7,469 nucleotides of DNA, taken from NCBI GenBank assembly GCA_005776735.1, contig SXOM01000486.1, forward strand, positions 1 to 7,469. The letters run 5' to 3'. Below, in pieces: positions 5,212 to 7,469 of this stretch; positions within the stretch are counted from its first letter, which is position 1; each line of letters starts with the position of its first letter. A program made the position numbers and the translations under genes. The DNA comes from Pseudomonadota bacterium. Lineage in GTDB: Bacteria; Myxococcota_A; UBA796; SXON01. Below the pieces are notes generated by a model, which was not told where the DNA came from, did not search any database, and was given only the letters and a program-made list of their open reading frames with translations.

Positions 5212-6840
5212 CGCGCCGACCGGCCTCTGAGCCCGATGCTCGCGGGCGTGGTGCTCGTGGCCGCCGCCTGTGCGCCCGCACCGCCGGCGCCTCCGGCCGG
5301 CCCCCCGAACCTGCTGCTGGTGAGCCTCGACACGGTGCGGGCCGACCACACCAGCGCCCACGGCTACGCCCGCGACACCACGCCGGTGCTTGCCGCGCTG
5401 GCGGCCGAAGGCACGGTCTTCGACCACGCCTTCAGCCAGGCCAACGAGTCGGCGTGGTCCCACGCCGCGCTCCTCACCGGCCGCTACGCCTCCGAGCTCG
5501 CGCGCCCGGTCTACGCCACCTACGCGCTGCCCGACGACGTCACGCTCGCGCCCGAAGCGCTTCGGGCCTACGGCTACGCCACGGCCGCGTTCTCGGCCGG
5601 TGGCCACGTGACGGCGGACTTCGGGTACGACCAGGGGTGGGACACGTGGTCGGCCGAGCCCGGCTTCGCCTCGTTGTTCGACACCGGGCCCAAGGCCGCG
5701 GCCTGGGTGGCCGCCGTACCCGAGGGCCAGCCGTGGTTCGCCTTCGTGCATGGCTACGACGCGCACCGACCCTACGCGCGGCCGGGACCGTGGGACCACC
5801 TGTACGCCGAGGCCCCCGGGAGCCGCCTCGCCGAGGCGCTCTGTCGCAACCCCTGCTTGTCGGAGATGGTGCTCGGCGAAGCGCTCCTCCCCGACATCGT
5901 GCCCTCGTGGTTCGCCCACCAGGGCGGTGACAGCATCCTCGACCCCGAGACGTACCGGCGCCTCGCTGCCGCCGGGGCCGACGCCCGGCGCGTCGCCGTC
6001 ACGTCCGCCGACAAGCAGCACGTCCAGGACCACTACGACGGCGCCTTGCGCTACGCCGACACGATGCTCGGCGTGCTGCTCGATCGGCTGCGCCGCGCCG
6101 GCGACCTCGACCACACCGTGGTCCTGGTGGTGTCGGACCACGGCGAGGACCTGCTCGACCACGGCTACATGAACCACCGGACGGGGCTCACCGACAGTTG
6201 CACGCGGGTGCCGATGGTGGCGTGGGGCCCGGGCTTCTCCGGCGGCGGTCGGGTGGACACGCTCGTCGACGCACGGGACGTGGCGCGCACCCTCTTCGCC
6301 GTCGGCGGTGCGCTGCCCCCGGCGGGGAGCGGCGGCCGCGACCTGCGCGCCGTCGCCTCCGGCGAGGCGGCCCCCCTCGACGCCGTCTTCGCCGAGGGGG
6401 TGATGGACATGCTCTCGGTCCGCACCGCGACGCACCGGCTCGTCGCCCACGGCGTGCGCCTCGACGAGCCCGGCCACGCCGACGCCCTCGCCGCCGCGCC
6501 GCTCGACGGCGGCCAGTTCGTGCTGCACGACCTCCGGGTCGACCCCGCCGAGCTCCACGACGCGCGCGCCGCCGACCCCGCTACCACCGCCGAGCTGCGC
6601 GATCGCCTCGTCGTCTGGCGCCGGAGCCTCCGCACCGGCGACGCCACCCTGCTGCCCGAGGCGGTGTCCCCCGAGGTGGCCGCCGAGCTCCGGCGCCACG
6701 GGTATTGGGGCGCGGCCTCGGCCGACGCCCCGACCAACGCCCCCGCCGCCGTCCCCGCCGAGGTGCCCGCGCGCACGACCGGCGCGGCGGACGATCCCAC
6801 CTGCCGCGAGCGGTTCGAGTTCGCCCCGGAGGGGGGGTAG
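5209..6840 (+). CDS. Sulfatase-superfamily lipoprotein with non-canonical active-site motif
   Basis: A 543-residue protein of the alkaline phosphatase/sulfatase superfamily. Residues 1-21 are a lipoprotein-like signal (RADRPLSP then LAGVVLVAAAC), followed by a Pro/Ala linker. Metal and fold motifs are clear: PNLLLVSLDTVRADH (33-47, D41), HGYDAHRPYA (181-190), the HYDGALRYADTMLG helix (275-288) and VVSDHGEDLLDHG (307-319, D310, H311). The nucleophile region is NESAWSHAALLTGRY: where sulfatases have C/S-x-P-S-R this has S-A-W-S-H (81-85). The serine may be used directly, as Thr or Ser is in phosphoglycerol-transferase-type members, so a sulfatase reaction should not be assumed. The C-terminus (505-530) is an Ala/Pro tail. 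Start: GTG at 5209 gives the charged n-region; ATG at 5236 is an alternative. It is divergent from the MBOAT/HTTM operon with 35 bp between the starts, suggesting work on the same envelope polymer. Confidence 0.88.
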   Translation: MRADRPLSPMLAGVVLVAAACAPAPPAPPAGPPNLLLVSLDTVRADHTSAHGYARDTTPVLAALAAEGTVFDHAFSQANESAWSHAALLTGRYASELARPVYATYALPDDVTLAPEALRAYGYATAAFSAGGHVTADFGYDQGWDTWSAEPGFASLFDTGPKAAAWVAAVPEGQPWFAFVHGYDAHRPYARPGPWDHLYAEAPGSRLAEALCRNPCLSEMVLGEALLPDIVPSWFAHQGGDSILDPETYRRLAAAGADARRVAVTSADKQHVQDHYDGALRYADTMLGVLLDRLRRAGDLDHTVVLVVSDHGEDLLDHGYMNHRTGLTDSCTRVPMVAWGPGFSGGGRVDTLVDARDVARTLFAVGGALPPAGSGGRDLRAVASGEAAPLDAVFAEGVMDMLSVRTATHRLVAHGVRLDEPGHADALAAAPLDGGQFVLHDLRVDPAELHDARAADPATTAELRDRLVVWRRSLRTGDATLLPEAVSPEVAAELRRHGYWGAASADAPTNAPAAVPAEVPARTTGAADDPTCRERFEFAPEGG

Positions 6841-6846
6841 GCGCGA

Positions 6847-7323
6847 TCAGTCGGCGACTTCGGTGACCCGGCTCGATCGGTCGATTCGGAAGCGTCGGCC
6901 CGCCCCCGGGCCATGGGTGAGCACGGCCGTCGCGACGAAGTTGTCTACCCTTCCGCGAGCGTTCTCGGAGAGGGCGACGGACACGGTCAGGTAGGCGTGG
7001 CACCCGCGCGAAGGGTCGATGCTCCAGCCGAGCTTCTCGAGGTCCGACAGGTAGGCGTCGAACGCGGCGTCGTGTCCGGCCTCGGCCGAGGCGACCGACT
7101 GCAGGGCGTCGAACGCACACGCCACGGCCTGGGCTTCGTCGAGCACCGGGACCAGCTCCCGGGTGCCCGGGACCACCGCGACCTGCGCCGCGTCCCGCCC
7201 GTGCGCCGCCCCCACGGCGGCGACCTCCGACTCGAGGGCGGCGACCTCCGACTCGAGCGCAGCCAGGCGCGCCTCGATGGGGGAAACTCGGGGATCGTCG
7301 CACGCCAGGAGCAGCAGGATCAC
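6847..7323 (-). CDS. Small lipoprotein with coiled coil and pilin-like C-terminal domain
   Basis: A 158-residue protein from GTG 7323. The N-terminus MILLLLAC gives a very short lipoprotein signal with Cys8, then DDPR. Residues 16-37 form a perfect heptad pattern (I16, L20, L23, V27, L30, V34, V37) built on a duplicated ALESEVA. The rest resembles the globular part of type IV pilins and pseudopilins: CAFDALQSVASAEAGHDAAF, AYLSDLEKLGW (90-100), AYLTVSVAL, DNFVATAVLTHG (127-138), FRIDRSSRVTEV. The pilin-like reading is from pattern only, and the long hydrophobic pilin helix is replaced by a lipid anchor and coiled coil. GTG was chosen because the hydrophobic stretch follows at once and TACGTC begins 12 nt upstream; extending to 7464 adds about 47 low-complexity residues. 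It converges on the sulfatase-like gene with 6 bp between the stops, so a functional link is uncertain. Confidence 0.7.
   Translation of the reverse strand: MILLLLACDDPRVSPIEARLAALESEVAALESEVAAVGAAHGRDAAQVAVVPGTRELVPVLDEAQAVACAFDALQSVASAEAGHDAAFDAYLSDLEKLGWSIDPSRGCHAYLTVSVALSENARGRVDNFVATAVLTHGPGAGRRFRIDRSSRVTEVAD
7216..7257. repeat. Perfect 21-bp tandem duplication inside the lipoprotein gene
   Basis: Segments 7216-7236 and 7237-7257 are identical. The duplication adds exactly one seven-residue heptad (ALESEVA) to the coiled coil, so the frame and the a/d spacing are kept. Copy number could vary between strains through slippage. Confidence 0.9.
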
Positions 7324-7469
7324 GGCGACGACGTAGCGCGACCCCGGGCGCGACGCCGCGACCGGGCCGCTCGTCGCACCGAGGCCGGCGCGCCGCGCGG
7401 CGCTGGACCGCGCGCCAGCCTCGTTCGAGATCGGGACGGTCGCGGCGCGGGCCCGAACAACCACCAGCC
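7320..7469 (-). other. Unassigned stretch, possibly the tail of an upstream gene
   Basis: One minus-strand frame is open from the right edge to a TGA at 7322-7320 that overlaps the lipoprotein GTG in a GTGA. It begins GWWLFGP and then becomes Arg/Pro/Ala-rich. A gene tail with a 4-nt overlap is possible, but 49 open codons mean little at this GC content. The other reading is a plain promoter region. Nothing else is seen in it. Confidence 0.2.
7321..7335 (-). promoter_or_regulatory. Weak -10-like element 12 nt upstream of the lipoprotein GTG
   Basis: On the minus strand TACGTC (7335-7330), six bases, then GTG (7323-7321). The preceding CGCGCTACG is identical in sequence and in distance to the GTG to the segment before the five-gene operon. 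The hexamer lacks the final T of a good -10, so it is the weakest of the four sites. Confidence 0.3.

Noticed and set aside
4960..6699. Minus-strand open frame of about 580 codons opposite the sulfatase-like gene
   Set aside because: Gly/Val/Arg-rich with no motifs, while the plus strand encodes intact sulfatase-superfamily motifs over the same bases.
6841..6846. Bidirectional terminator between the convergent stops
   Set aside because: The gap is 6 bp and no stem with a T-tract is visible in or beside it.

Overview
The window is very GC-rich (third codon positions almost always G or C), with many GTG starts, lipoprotein signals and a large repeat-bearing intergenic region. This fits a large-genome bacterium of the Myxococcota type. 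That assignment is an inference from composition and gene families only; no marker gene is present.

Layout, left to right. (1) 1-309, minus: the first ~100 codons of a CotH-family protein that starts as a lipoprotein and runs off the left edge. (2) 310-1198: a long non-coding stretch holding an imperfect inverted-repeat element (501-710), a diverged pair of 90-bp direct repeats (711-911) and a large hairpin-forming palindrome (992-1077). (3) 5173 down to 1199, minus: a compact five-gene operon whose genes overlap or abut. In transcription order: a small membrane-anchored protein with a W-K-M-F segment, an HTTM-domain membrane protein, a 65-residue single-span membrane protein, an SGNH-hydrolase-like membrane-anchored protein and an MBOAT O-acyltransferase of the AlgI/DltB type. 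(4) 5209-6840, plus: a divergent sulfatase-superfamily lipoprotein with a non-canonical active-site motif. (5) 6847-7323, minus and convergent with the sulfatase: a small lipoprotein with a heptad coiled coil and a pilin-like C-terminal domain. (6) 7324-7469: no confident gene.

Functionally, MBOAT plus SGNH-like pairs usually O-acetylate extracytoplasmic glycans. Here the pair sits with an HTTM protein and two small membrane proteins of unknown role, opposite a lipoprotein of the sulfatase/phosphotransferase superfamily. My reading is a five-protein envelope complex that modifies a surface polymer or lipid, with a surface hydrolase or transferase encoded back-to-back. I do not recognise this exact gene set as a named system.

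The most striking regulatory signal is shared by four genes that begin transcription units. Each has a GTG start with a TA-containing -10-like hexamer beginning exactly 12 nt upstream and no Shine-Dalgarno sequence. At least two internal operon genes instead use ATG with a clear Shine-Dalgarno. This predicts leaderless mRNAs. The two divergent promoters between 5173 and 5209 are so close that RNA polymerase probably cannot occupy both.
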